A stretch of 64,000 nt of DNA from Rhodocyclaceae bacterium (GTDB lineage: Bacteria > Pseudomonadota > Gammaproteobacteria > Burkholderiales > Rhodocyclaceae). Of the stretch, positions 18,446-27,339 are shown in pieces. Numbering within the stretch: position 1 is the first letter of the stretch; each line of letters opens with the position of its first letter. The stretch lies in NCBI GenBank assembly GCA_013791905.1, contig VMSX01000011.1:1-64000 (forward strand), read 5' to 3'. The notes beneath the pieces were generated by a model. It worked only from the letters and a program-made list of their open reading frames with translations, was not told the origin of the DNA and ran no database searches. A program made the translations under genes and the position numbers.

Positions 18446-19192
18446 CTACATCTCTGCCGGCAACCACAGATCCGGTCGATCAGTAAACACCGCTGCCGCT
18501 CCGAGTCCATACAGGCGCGCCCCGCTGGCAGGATCATTGACGGTGTAAGCCGCCCACGGAACGCCAGCGTCATTGAGTGCAGCCGCCTGCTGCGGTGTGA
18601 GGTGTTTCGCTGCCAGGTGCAGCGCAACGGCACCCAGGCGTTCAAGCTGCGCTTGCCAATCGCCAGGCAAATGTTCAACCAGCAGCGCCTGCGGGAATTG
18701 CGGCAGGACGCGCCGTGCCGCCAGCGCCGACTTTTCGGAAAAGCTGGAGATCACGCCCGTGCCGTTCCAATTCTCGCCCAACCAACGCGCCACCGTCTCT
18801 CCCGTGATTTCATCGTGCCCCGCAGCCGGCTTGATCTCGATGTTGGGCCACAAGCCGAGGCGGCGGCACGCCGCCATCGCCTCGGCGAAAGTCGGCACTG
18901 GAGTGATGAAATGCTCCGCATGGGGTGCGGCGAACGCGACGTGATGAGGGCCGCCGGCATCGAAGCGGCGAATCTCGGCCAGCGTCCTGTCCGCGACGCG
19001 ACCTGCGCCGGTGGTGGTGCGCTCCAGCGTTTCGTCGTGGATCAGGATCGGCACGCCATCGGCGGTGAGCATGACGTCAAACTCAACCGCCCGGCAACCC
19101 AGGCGGGCGGCTACCGCAAGTCCGGCCAGGGAGTTTTCCGGGGCCAGGGCACCGCCGCAGCGGTGGGCAATGATGCGCGGATAGGCGATCAA
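18446..19192 (-). CDS. ugpQ: Glycerophosphodiester phosphodiesterase
   Basis: 248 residues of the GDPD TIM barrel. IAHRCGGALAPENSLAG carries the conserved His-Arg and Glu-Asn. VEFDVMLTADGVPILIHDETLERTT supplies the metal ligands and second His. NIEIKP follows on a later strand. It hydrolyses glycerophosphodiesters to glycerol-3-phosphate and an alcohol. There is no signal peptide, so it is cytoplasmic. It overlaps the preceding solute-binding protein gene by ATGA, which supports joint use of glycerophosphodiesters. The segment SEKSALAARR is encoded by a copy of the dispersed repeat. Confidence 0.92.
   Translation of the reverse strand: MIAYPRIIAHRCGGALAPENSLAGLAVAARLGCRAVEFDVMLTADGVPILIHDETLERTTTGAGRVADRTLAEIRRFDAGGPHHVAFAAPHAEHFITPVPTFAEAMAACRRLGLWPNIEIKPAAGHDEITGETVARWLGENWNGTGVISSFSEKSALAARRVLPQFPQALLVEHLPGDWQAQLERLGAVALHLAAKHLTPQQAAALNDAGVPWAAYTVNDPASGARLYGLGAAAVFTDRPDLWLPAEM
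18712..18735 (+). repeat. Dispersed 24-bp repeat, copy 3 (inside ugpQ)
   Basis: One mismatch to copy 1 (GCCGTGCC for GCCGTCCC). Read on the gene strand it encodes KSALAARR, within a helix that is present at similar length in homologues. Confidence 0.8.
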
Positions 19193-20523
19193 CGCAGGAA
19201 GGTGGGGGGGGCGGCAAGCACCGGTGCAGCGCGCAGCACGGCGGTATCGAGCGCTTCCTTGGCCGGCTTCTGGTTACCCCAGACAAATTCGACTTCCTCG
19301 TTGAGGATGGCGCGAATGCGGCTCTTGCCAGAGCCGCTGCGGGTGCGCGCCGAGTCGCGCTTGTTCATCGACAGGCGCCGTTCGGCCCGGTCGAGCAGGA
19401 CGGGATTGGCGCCGGATTCGCGCAGGGCCTGCACAGCAGCCGGCGACATTGGCAGGAAGCCGGTAGCCCGCACCCACTCGCGCTGGATTTCCGGTTTCAG
19501 CAGAAACGTGATGAAGCGCGCAATGACCTGTTGCTCCGGCTTCTTGTCGGCCGCCAGCACCCATAACGCGGCGCCATCCGGCAACACGCTCGCCGCGCGC
19601 ACGACATACACGTCTTCGTAGTGGGGCAGCGCAGCAATGCCAAGGGGGAAGTCCGGAATTTTCGCCAACCGCGCATACAGCGAGGACTCCCCCGTCAGCA
19701 TGGCACATTCGCCCGAGGCAAAACGCTCGTCACCCTCGCGGCCGGGACCGGAGTAAATGAAATAGAAACTTTTTTGCCAACTGGTCAGCAAGGCAAGGTG
19801 CTTCACATTCACCATGTTGTTGAGTGCCAGTTGATCAATCTTGCCGTTCTTCACCACCAGCGGCTCGCCCTGCTGGGCCGCCACGTTTTCCAGGTGTACC
19901 CAGGCGAACCGCGAGCTGGTCAGCGGACACTTGTAGCCGGCTTCGCGCAACGCACCTGCGGCCTCCTGCAGTTCCCACCAGGTTTTCGGTGGCGCATCAA
20001 CATTCAGCCCGGCCTTGGCAAACGCCGCCTTGTTGAAAAACAGCACCGGCAGCGACAGCGCCAGCGGCAATGCCTGCATTTTCCCGGTCAGATCGTCCAC
20101 CGCATCGATCATCTGCGGGTAAAACAGCTTGGCATCGAAACGCTCCTTGCCAGTTGCCATCACCTGATGCAATTGCCGAAAGCGCGGCCGGGTATCGAAC
20201 ATCGACATGGCATCGTCCTGGTCGAACAGGGCCAGATGCGGCAAACGCGTACGCTCACCGCTGCTGATACCCTGGACATCCTCAAGGCTGATGCGCCCGC
20301 CCCCCGTCTTGAGTTTCGCCTCCTGATCATTGAACCGTAACGCCAGGGTTGCCAGCGCATCGAGCGGCGCACCCGACAGGCCGTGACGCAGAATGATTTC
20401 CTGCGGGGGCGGCGGTGCGGCCGTGACCTTGGCTTGTCTATCGGATTTGGACGGGGCAGCGGAGGCGGCGGTAACCACGACCAGCAACAGTGAGGCGACC
20501 AAGGTAGAAACTGAACTTTTCAT
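19189..20523 (-). CDS. Extracellular solute-binding protein (UgpB-like)
   Basis: 444 residues with a Sec signal peptide (about 1-23, ends TAASAA) and a family 1 periplasmic binding fold. LPLALSLPVLFFNKAAFAKA and KTWWELQEAA are typical of UgpB/MalE-like binders. The coupled ugpQ suggests glycerol-3-phosphate or glycerophosphodiesters as ligand. No permease or ATPase genes lie beside it, so it must work with components elsewhere. A basic, Ser/Arg-rich stretch near the C-terminus (NKRDSARTRSGSGKSRIR) is typical of the UgpB family end. Substrate is inferred. Confidence 0.8.
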   Translation of the reverse strand: MKSSVSTLVASLLLVVVTAASAAPSKSDRQAKVTAAPPPPQEIILRHGLSGAPLDALATLALRFNDQEAKLKTGGGRISLEDVQGISSGERTRLPHLALFDQDDAMSMFDTRPRFRQLHQVMATGKERFDAKLFYPQMIDAVDDLTGKMQALPLALSLPVLFFNKAAFAKAGLNVDAPPKTWWELQEAAGALREAGYKCPLTSSRFAWVHLENVAAQQGEPLVVKNGKIDQLALNNMVNVKHLALLTSWQKSFYFIYSGPGREGDERFASGECAMLTGESSLYARLAKIPDFPLGIAALPHYEDVYVVRAASVLPDGAALWVLAADKKPEQQVIARFITFLLKPEIQREWVRATGFLPMSPAAVQALRESGANPVLLDRAERRLSMNKRDSARTRSGSGKSRIRAILNEEVEFVWGNQKPAKEALDTAVLRAAPVLAAPPTFLR

Positions 20524-20702
20524 GGGTTATGGCTCAGGCAAGGTGGATGGTTAGTTTACCCCGACAGGGAAATCGCATGATCCGGAGTTGTCCATATGTC
20601 ACGCATAGCGCCCAATCAAGCGGCCTGGAGGCCATTTGGATAAAGAAACATGTGGTTTTGCCGTAAACTCCGCTTAGCGCAATTCGCGTCCGGGATCATT
20701 CC

Positions 20703-21158
20703 ATGCAAAAAGCTGTGCGCCTGACCTTTTTTCTGCCGCTCTTCACCCTTCTGCTCGCCGGTTGCGAACAGCTGGGCATCGAGAACCCGGCCCAGATCGC
20801 CGCCGCCAAGGAAGCGGAGGGCCGCGCCGTCGGCAGTGCCTGCCGCCACAGCGGGCGGGCACTCGAGGATTGCTATTTTCTGAATCCGCGCGCGCAGAAG
20901 GCCGCCATCTTTACCGGCTGGCGCGATATGGACGCCTACATGCGCGAAAACAATCTCGAAATCATCGACCCGATCATCTCGCGACCCAATGACTCCAGCC
21001 GGAAGAGCAAGGCGGCTCCAGTCGAAGAGGTGCCGGTCGAGACAAGCATTCCGGCCGAGACACCGCCGGTGAAAAAGGAAGGCGCAAAGCGCAGCGCTGC
21101 CGAACTTCCCTCACCCGCCACCAATCCCCGCACACCCGGCGGCGGTAAAATGGCCTGA
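20703..21158 (+). CDS. Uncharacterised lipoprotein
   Basis: 151 residues with a lipoprotein signal ending LLLAGC, so acylation at Cys21 is expected. The middle (SACRHSGRALEDCYFLNPRA, then FTGWRDMDAYMRENNL) has two further cysteines that might pair. The C-terminal 50 residues are Pro/Lys/Glu-rich and probably disordered. I do not recognise a function. It is transcribed away from the solute-binding gene, with rhlE downstream. Confidence 0.75.
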   Translation: MQKAVRLTFFLPLFTLLLAGCEQLGIENPAQIAAAKEAEGRAVGSACRHSGRALEDCYFLNPRAQKAAIFTGWRDMDAYMRENNLEIIDPIISRPNDSSRKSKAAPVEEVPVETSIPAETPPVKKEGAKRSAAELPSPATNPRTPGGGKMA

Positions 21159-21187
21159 AGGACTTGAAACCCGGCCAGTCCGCAGCC

Positions 21188-21209
21188 AAAATGACACTAA
21201 TGTCGTTTT
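21188..21209 (+). terminator. Possible weak terminator after the lipoprotein gene
   Basis: AAAATGACA and TGTCGTTTT pair at eight of nine positions around CTAA, with the T run being part of the stem. It lies 30 bases after the lipoprotein stop and before rhlE. The stem is AT-rich, so efficiency is doubtful. Confidence 0.35.
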
Positions 21210-21355
21210 AGCCGTAGAATCCCTCCCCGCGCCCCGCCGGTTGGGCGCAGTCTTTCGGCATCGACACACCCCCGATAGTCATTAGTTGCCCCGCCTGAGC
21301 CGGCCTCGCCCTTTCTAGAGGGCTTATGGGCGCGCAACAAGAACCGGAGCTCATT

Positions 21356-22825
21356 GTGAAATTCACCGATCTCGGGCTAGCGCCCGAACTTCTCCAAGCC
21401 GTGCATGATGCCGGCTATACCGACCCGACGCCGATCCAGGAACAGGCCATTCCGATCATCCTCGCCGGCCACGATGTCATGGGCGGCGCCCAGACCGGCA
21501 CCGGCAAGACCGCCGGATTTGTCCTGCCACTGCTGCACAAGCTGGCGCGCCATGCCAGCAGTTCACCCTCGCCCGCCCGCCACCCGGTACGCGCACTGAT
21601 CCTCACGCCGACGCGCGAGCTGGCCATGCAGGTGCATGAATCGGCCAAAACCTATGGCAAACATCTCGCGCTGCGCTCGGTCTGCATCTACGGCGGCGTG
21701 GACATGCGGGCGCAGATCGCCGAGCTGAAAGAGGGCCGCGAGATCGTCGTCGCCACGCCGGGACGACTGCTCGACCACGTCGAGCAAAAAACCGTCAGCT
21801 TCAACTCGGTCGAATTCCTCGTCCTCGACGAAGCCGACCGCATGCTCGACATGGGCTTCATCCCCGACATCAAGCGCATCCTCGCGCTGCTGCCGAAGAC
21901 GCGGCAAAGCCTGCTGTTCTCGGCAACCTTCTCGGACGAAATCAAGCGGCTCGCCGACGTGATGCTGAAGGCCCCGCAACTCATCGAGGTCGCCCGGCGC
22001 AACATGGTCTCCGAGACCATCACGCACCGCGTGTATCCGGTCGCCACCGACCGCAAGCGTTACCTGCTGAAACAACTGCTGGAAGTATCACCCACCGCCC
22101 AGGCGCTGGTCTTTGTCGGCACCAAGTTCGGCACCAGCCGGCTGGCGCTCTGGCTGGAACGCATGGGCATCAACGCCACGGCCATCCACGGCGACAAGAC
22201 CCAGCAGGAACGCACCAAGGCGCTCGAAGCCTTCAAGTCCGGCGAATCGCGCGTGCTGGTCGCCACCGATGTCGCCGCACGCGGACTCGACATTGACGAC
22301 CTGCCGCTGGTCATCAATTACGAACTGCCGCGCGTCGCCGAAGACTATATCCATCGCATCGGCCGCACCGGCCGCGCCGGCAAGACCGGCGAGGCCGTTT
22401 CGCTCGTCGCCCCCGAGGAAAAACCCCGCCTGACCGAAATCGAAAGGCTCACCAAGTTCAAGATCGAGCAGGTCGTCGTGCCCGGCTTCGAGCCAGGCTC
22501 GGTCGCGCCGCCGCATGAGCATGAACGCAGCGAACGCGGCCATGGTCACAAGCGCGAAGCGCGGGTGGGCCACGGCCCGAAAACCTCGCTAGACCGACTG
22601 CCGGCGCCCGCCAGTCATTTGCCCTCGGTGCCCGTGGCACCCAGGACAACCCGGGCGCCCAAGGCGCAGATGATCGCCGCCGATGGTTTCGACTTTTCAA
22701 AGCCCTACGACTCGCGGGAAACAACAGGAAGCAGCGCAGACAAACTCGCCGAAAAGTCGGCGCTGGCGCCACGGCGCCCACTGCGTCCGGTCGCCGCCCT
22801 GCTCGGCGGACTGGGCAAGAAGTAG
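21356..22825 (+). CDS. rhlE: DEAD-box RNA helicase RhlE
   Basis: About 489 residues. The motifs are in order: Q motif (TDPTPIQEQAIP), AQTGTGKT, PTRELA, DEAD (LVLDEADRMLDMG), SAT, then helicase C with ARGLDI and HRIGRTGRAGK. It unwinds short RNA duplexes in ribosome assembly and RNA turnover. I chose GTG 21356 (MKFTDLGLAPELL) since GGAG precedes it and it matches the family start; ATG 21326 is possible. The C-terminal tail from about 370 is low-complexity and His/Arg-rich. It contains KSALAPRR from a dispersed-repeat copy. Confidence 0.93.
   Translation: MKFTDLGLAPELLQAVHDAGYTDPTPIQEQAIPIILAGHDVMGGAQTGTGKTAGFVLPLLHKLARHASSSPSPARHPVRALILTPTRELAMQVHESAKTYGKHLALRSVCIYGGVDMRAQIAELKEGREIVVATPGRLLDHVEQKTVSFNSVEFLVLDEADRMLDMGFIPDIKRILALLPKTRQSLLFSATFSDEIKRLADVMLKAPQLIEVARRNMVSETITHRVYPVATDRKRYLLKQLLEVSPTAQALVFVGTKFGTSRLALWLERMGINATAIHGDKTQQERTKALEAFKSGESRVLVATDVAARGLDIDDLPLVINYELPRVAEDYIHRIGRTGRAGKTGEAVSLVAPEEKPRLTEIERLTKFKIEQVVVPGFEPGSVAPPHEHERSERGHGHKREARVGHGPKTSLDRLPAPASHLPSVPVAPRTTRAPKAQMIAADGFDFSKPYDSRETTGSSADKLAEKSALAPRRPLRPVAALLGGLGKK
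22752..22775 (-). repeat. Dispersed 24-bp repeat, copy 4 (tail of rhlE)
   Basis: AAAAGTCGGCGCTGGCG is identical to the complement of copy 1, followed by CCACGGC. It encodes KSALAPRR in the disordered C-terminal tail of RhlE. Confidence 0.7.
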
Positions 22826-22842
22826 CGTTCCCGCCTGCCGCC

Positions 22843-23973
22843 ATGGACAAGGCCGCATGGCAACTCGATGCGCGACCGTCTGGCGCGGATGAACTGACCA
22901 TCGCTCTCGGCGGCCGCTGGTGCATGGCCGCGGCCCTGCCTTCCCCCGACAGCGTCGCGCCCCAACTTGCCGCCGGCGTGCGCCGCGTCCGCTTCGACAC
23001 CACGGGGCTGAGCGACTGGGACACCGGGCTGCTGAGCTTCCTCGACAGCCTCCTGAAAACCTGCACAGCACGCGGCATCGCCGCCGATACGACCGGCCTG
23101 CCGCCAGGCGCGCAACGCCTCCTGACGATGGCGCTGACGGTGCCGGAACAAACGGTGCCCGGCCGCAACAACGGTCCGACGGGCATCTGCGCACAGGTTG
23201 GCACGGCCATGATCGAATTCGTCCGCGGCATGCCGGCGATGCTCGCCTTCCTCGGCGAGATCGCGCAGTCGCTGGGACGACTGATGACCGGCCGCGCACG
23301 CTTTCGCGTTCGCGACCTCTGGCTGGAGATCGAGGAAGTCGGCCCGCGCGCGCTGCCCATCGTATCGGTGATCAGTTTTCTCGTCGGCCTCATCCTCGCC
23401 TATCTCGGTGCCGACCAGTTGAAACTGGTCGGCGCGCAGATCTTCATCGCCGATCTAGTGGCGATCGGCATGGTGCGCGAGGTCGGCGCGCTGATGACGG
23501 GCATCATCATCGCCGGCCGCACCGGCGCAGCCTTCGCCGCCCAGCTTGGCACCATGCAGGTCAATGAGGAGATCGACGCCTTCCGCACGCTCGGCATCGC
23601 ACCGGTGGATTTCCTGGTGCTGCCGCGCATCCTCGCGCTGATGCTGATGGTGCCGCTCCTGACGCTCTACGCCGGCTTCATCGGCATGCTCGCCGGCCTG
23701 GTGGTGTCGGTGACCATCTTCGACATCGGCGTCTTCGAGTATTACACCGAGACACTGCGCGCACTTGAACTCAAGCACTTTCTCGTCGGCCTGGCGAAGG
23801 GCAGCGTCTATGGCGCGATGATCGCCTTCGCCGGCTGCCTGCGCGGCATGCAGTGCGGCCGCAGCGCCGAGTCCGTTGGCCACGCCGCCACTTCCGCGGT
23901 AGTCACCGCGATCCTGCTCATCACCATTGCCGCCTCGGTGATGACCATCGTTTTTTACCAACTGGGTATCTGA
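22843..23973 (+). CDS. mlaE: MlaE-type ABC permease with N-terminal STAS domain
   Basis: 376 residues. Residues 1-100 resemble a STAS domain (RRVRFDTTGLSDWDTGLLSF), the role played by separate MlaB in enteric bacteria. The rest is the MlaE permease with five or six membrane helices and the conserved GTMQVNEEIDAFRTLGI. It belongs to the inner-membrane complex that moves phospholipids between membranes and preserves outer-membrane asymmetry. mlaF and mlaD follow on the same strand. The 117 bases to mlaF hold a GC-rich intergenic repeat. Confidence 0.92.
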   Translation: MDKAAWQLDARPSGADELTIALGGRWCMAAALPSPDSVAPQLAAGVRRVRFDTTGLSDWDTGLLSFLDSLLKTCTARGIAADTTGLPPGAQRLLTMALTVPEQTVPGRNNGPTGICAQVGTAMIEFVRGMPAMLAFLGEIAQSLGRLMTGRARFRVRDLWLEIEEVGPRALPIVSVISFLVGLILAYLGADQLKLVGAQIFIADLVAIGMVREVGALMTGIIIAGRTGAAFAAQLGTMQVNEEIDAFRTLGIAPVDFLVLPRILALMLMVPLLTLYAGFIGMLAGLVVSVTIFDIGVFEYYTETLRALELKHFLVGLAKGSVYGAMIAFAGCLRGMQCGRSAESVGHAATSAVVTAILLITIAASVMTIVFYQLGI

Positions 23974-23980
23974 TAATAAT

Positions 23981-24091
23981 GCCCCCCCACGCTCGCAGAA
24001 CCGGCTCGCTGCCCCCCATGAAATCACCCGAAGCGGTGACAGGGGGGCCTCAATTGGCAAATGAGTTTCCTTGGGGCGGCCCGGCGGAAAC
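23981..24091 (+). repeat. GC-rich intergenic repeat, copy A
   Basis: Starts GCCCCCCCACGCTCG, continues CCGGCTCGCTGCCCCCC and ends CTTGGGGCGGCCCGGCGG just before mlaF. Related blocks, mostly in the other orientation, lie at 55866-55981, 56878-56934, 60396-60530 and 62837-62934. Here its last bases provide the GGCGG before the mlaF ATG. Confidence 0.7.
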
Positions 24092-24898
24092 ATGAACGGC
24101 GCGACGCACATCGAGGTGCGCGATCTGGCCATGGGCTACGGCGATTTCGTCGTCCAGCGCGGCCTCGATTTCGTGGTGAACAAGGGCGACATCTTCGTGG
24201 TGATGGGCGGCAACGGCTGCGGCAAGACCACGCTGATGCGCGCGCTGGTCGGTCTGCAGCGCCCGCTCACGGGTACGGTACTCTTCAGCGGCGAGGATTT
24301 CTGGAGCGCCGCCGAGGAAGACCGCGATCAACTCAAGCGCCGGATGGGCATCCTGTTCCAGGGCGGTGCGCTGTGGAGCTCGCTGACACTAGCCGAGAAC
24401 GTCGCGCTACCGCTTGCCGAATACACCGCGCTGACAAAAGCGCAGGTCGACGAAATCGTCGCCTTCAAGCTCGCGCTGGTGGGGCTGGCCGGTTTCGAGG
24501 AGTTCTACCCTTCCGAGCTTTCCGGCGGCATGAAAAAACGCGCCGGGCTGGCGCGCGCCATGGCACTCGATCCGGAGATCCTGGTGATCGACGAGCCCTC
24601 CTCGGGTCTCGACCCGCTGACCGCGCGACACCTCGACGAGTTGATCGTCGAGTTGCGCGACAGCCTCGGCACCACGGTGGTAGTGGTGACACATGATCTG
24701 GCCAGTATCCTGGCAATCGGCGACAATTCGATCTTTCTCGACGCCGACACCCATACCATGATCGCCACCGGACACCCGCGAGACGCACTGCAACATGGCG
24801 ATCCCAAGGTACGCCATTTCCTGACGCGCGGAGGCAATGTTTCACCCCATGATGGTGATTCGCCGCCGCCGCGTGGCGGCCCTGCGGAGGCGGCATGA
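24092..24898 (+). CDS. mlaF: Mla ABC transporter ATPase
   Basis: 268 residues: Walker A GGNGCGKTT, signature LSGGMKKR, Walker B ILVIDEPSSGLDP, then the switch His in VVTHD. It powers the MlaE permease. The start is the ATG at 24092 (MNGATHIEVRDLAMGYGDF). It overlaps mlaD by four bases (ATGA). The C-terminal tail after residue 250 is short and Pro/Gly-rich. Confidence 0.93.
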   Translation: MNGATHIEVRDLAMGYGDFVVQRGLDFVVNKGDIFVVMGGNGCGKTTLMRALVGLQRPLTGTVLFSGEDFWSAAEEDRDQLKRRMGILFQGGALWSSLTLAENVALPLAEYTALTKAQVDEIVAFKLALVGLAGFEEFYPSELSGGMKKRAGLARAMALDPEILVIDEPSSGLDPLTARHLDELIVELRDSLGTTVVVVTHDLASILAIGDNSIFLDADTHTMIATGHPRDALQHGDPKVRHFLTRGGNVSPHDGDSPPPRGGPAEAA

Positions 24899-25908
24899 GC
24901 CGCAAGGCCAACCCCACGCTGATCGGCGCCTTCGTGCTGGGCGCAATTGCGCTGGTCGTCATCGCCACGCTGCTACTCGCCGGCGGCAACTGGTTTGGCG
25001 AGAAGCGTCTCCACGTGCTGTATTTCGAGGGTGCGTCGCAGGGCCTGCAGGTCGGCGCACCGGTGATGTTTCTCGGCGTCAAGGTTGGTACGGTGAAGCA
25101 GATCCAGCTCGGCCTGAACAATCAAGGCGGCCAGGAGCACCACTTCGTCGTGCCGGTAACCATCGAGGTGCTGCCGCACGTGGTGCGCGGACGTGGCGGC
25201 GAAAATGTCGACCTGCGCGACCACACCACCGTGCGCGACCTCGTGGAGCGCGGCCTGCGCGCACGGCTGCGCATGCAGAGCCTGCTCACCGGTCAGCTCT
25301 ACGTCGACCTCGACTTCCACCCGGACAAGCCGGCGCACTTCGTCGCCCTCGATCCCGGTGTCAGCGAAATTCCGACCATCCCCACCGCCGTGCAGGAACT
25401 GAGCTCCAAGCTCGAAGGTTTCCCGATGGAGAAATTCCTCACCGACGTCGCGGCGATCAGCGGTGCAATTAGCACGCTGATGACGGCGGAAGGTACCCAG
25501 GAGCTGCCGCGCCGCCTGCAGGCGACACTGCGCCACCTCGAATCGCTTGCGAAGCGCCTTGATGCGCAGAGCGGGCCCATCCTCAAGGACGTGCGCTACG
25601 ACCTTGCGCAGATACGCAAGACATTGGAGGCGGCCCAGACGGCACTGGCACGACTCGAAACCGCTGCCGACCGCGTCGTCACTTTGGCCGACAACGGCTC
25701 GGAGATGACCCGGAACATGACACAAGCGAGCAACGAACTGGCCAAAGCGGCGTTGGCCATGCGCAACCTGGCTGAGCAGGACTCGCCGACCGTCTCCAAC
25801 ATCAATGCCACGCTCAAGGAGATCGCGCGCGCCGCCGATGCGCTGCGACTGCTGGCCGAATTGCTCGAACGACAGCCCGACGCAATCTATCGCGGCAAAC
25901 GCCCTTAA
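24895..25908 (+). CDS. mlaD: MCE-family lipid-binding protein MlaD
   Basis: 337 residues. One N-terminal membrane helix (GAFVLGAIALVVIATLLLAG) anchors it to the inner membrane facing the periplasm. An MCE domain follows (GLQVGAPVMFLGVKVGTV and the LTGQLYVDLDF segment). A long helical region from about 170 to 320 is rich in Ala/Leu and probably coiled coil. It is the hexameric lipid-binding ring of the Mla complex. The long helix resembles the tubular MCE types more than E. coli MlaD, so YebT/PqiB-like bridging is possible. Confidence 0.88.
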   Translation: MSRKANPTLIGAFVLGAIALVVIATLLLAGGNWFGEKRLHVLYFEGASQGLQVGAPVMFLGVKVGTVKQIQLGLNNQGGQEHHFVVPVTIEVLPHVVRGRGGENVDLRDHTTVRDLVERGLRARLRMQSLLTGQLYVDLDFHPDKPAHFVALDPGVSEIPTIPTAVQELSSKLEGFPMEKFLTDVAAISGAISTLMTAEGTQELPRRLQATLRHLESLAKRLDAQSGPILKDVRYDLAQIRKTLEAAQTALARLETAADRVVTLADNGSEMTRNMTQASNELAKAALAMRNLAEQDSPTVSNINATLKEIARAADALRLLAELLERQPDAIYRGKRP

Positions 25909-25928
25909 AATCAAAACCAGGAGATAAC

Positions 25929-26771
25929 ATGAAACTCGTCCGCTACGGCAGCAAAGGCCGCGAAAAACCCGGCCTCATCGACGCACAGGGCAAACTGCGC
26001 GATCTTTCCAGTCACTGTGCCACCATCGGTTGGGAAGAACTCTCCCCGGCCGGACAAAAGCGCCTGCGCGCGCTCGACCCAACCAAGCTGCCGCTGGTCA
26101 AGGGCAAGCCCCGCCTCGGCGTGCCGTTCACCGGCATCAGCAAGATCGTCGGCGTCGGCCTCAACTATCGCGACCATGCCATCGAAACCGGCGCAGCAAT
26201 CCCGACGGAACCGGTATTGTTCATGAAGGCCACCACGTCGATCAACGGGCCGTTCGACAACGTCAAGTTGCCGCGCGGCTCCGTGAATACCGACTGGGAG
26301 GCCGAACTCGGGCTCGTCATCGGCCGCGAAGCACGCTACGTCAGCGCGGACAAGGCGCTGTCGTATCTCGCCGGCTACGTCACTTTCCATGATGTCTCCG
26401 AGCGCGACTACCAGAAGAACCGCGGTGGCAGTTGGGACAAGGGCAAGGGCTGCGACACCTTCGCGCCGATCGGTCCCTGGCTCGTCACCCGCGATGAAAT
26501 CCGCGACCCGCAAGACCTGCGCGTGTGGATGGACGTGAACGGCGAACGCCGGCAGGACAGCACCACCGCGCAGATGATTTTCTCCTGCGCGCACCTGATC
26601 AGCTACATCTCCGGATTCATGACGCTCCTGCCCGGCGACGTGATCTGCACCGGCACGCCCAGCGGAGTCGGCCTCGGCATGAATCCGCCGCAGTTCCTCA
26701 AGCCCGGCGATGTCGTGCGCCTCGGTGTCGAAGGCCTCGGCGAGCAGAGCCAGAAGGTTATCGCCGGCTGA
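25929..26771 (+). CDS. Fumarylacetoacetate hydrolase family enzyme
   Basis: 280 residues with an N-terminal cap and the FAH barrel. GVGLNYRDHAIETGAAIP, the metal-binding EAELGLVIG (Glu, Glu) and DVSERDYQ, and the closing TGTPSGVGLG are all seen. Family members cleave or hydrate carbon-carbon bonds in 2-oxo acids using a divalent metal, for example 2-oxo-4-pentenoate hydratase or acylpyruvase. The exact substrate cannot be read from sequence. AGGAG precedes the ATG; it starts 20 bases after mlaD. Confidence 0.87.
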   Translation: MKLVRYGSKGREKPGLIDAQGKLRDLSSHCATIGWEELSPAGQKRLRALDPTKLPLVKGKPRLGVPFTGISKIVGVGLNYRDHAIETGAAIPTEPVLFMKATTSINGPFDNVKLPRGSVNTDWEAELGLVIGREARYVSADKALSYLAGYVTFHDVSERDYQKNRGGSWDKGKGCDTFAPIGPWLVTRDEIRDPQDLRVWMDVNGERRQDSTTAQMIFSCAHLISYISGFMTLLPGDVICTGTPSGVGLGMNPPQFLKPGDVVRLGVEGLGEQSQKVIAG

Positions 26772-26778
26772 TTGCAGC

Positions 26779-27339
26779 ATGGTGCTTGCGCTGCATGCCG
26801 AACTTGCCGGTCACCCGGCGAACCCGGCGTGCTTCACTCAACGCATCGACGTCACGCCCGCCCGCAGCGCGACGGGCGGACTGACGCTCGGCTATGCCGT
26901 GCGTGGCCGGATCAGTCAGCTGCGCATCCCTACACCACATGCCCCGGCATCCGCTGCGACGTTGTGGCGTCACACCTGCTGCGAAATATTCATCGGCACG
27001 GCGAGCGACCCCAGTTACCGCGAATTCAATTTTTCGCCCTCTGGTCAGTGGGCAAGCTACGATTTCTTCGACTATCGCCAGCGTGCGCCCGCCGCTCCAC
27101 ACTGTCCGCCGCCGCAAATTCAGGTCAGTTGTATGGAAGATCTGCTGCAGCTCGATGTCATGCTGGCCCCGGAGGCGCTGCCACCCGCCGACGCACTGCA
27201 CATTGCCCTGGCGGTCGTGCTTGAGGCGGACGACGGCAGCCTCGGCTACTGGGCGCTCGCCCATCCAGCCGGCCCGGCGGATTTTCATCAGCGTGGCGGA
27301 TTCATGCTGAATCTCGGCCCGGCAGGTTTCCATTCATGA
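26779..27339 (+). CDS. DOMON-like domain protein
   Basis: 186 residues from ATG 26779. The sequence WRHTCCEIFIGTASDPSYRE and FNFSPSGQWASYDFFDYR are characteristic of a small family of DOMON-like beta-sandwich proteins. Those can bind haem or sugars, but the function of this subgroup is unknown. The reading frame overlaps the next gene by ATGA, so it is coupled to the NamZ-like protein. No signal peptide is visible. Confidence 0.75.
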   Translation: MVLALHAELAGHPANPACFTQRIDVTPARSATGGLTLGYAVRGRISQLRIPTPHAPASAATLWRHTCCEIFIGTASDPSYREFNFSPSGQWASYDFFDYRQRAPAAPHCPPPQIQVSCMEDLLQLDVMLAPEALPPADALHIALAVVLEADDGSLGYWALAHPAGPADFHQRGGFMLNLGPAGFHS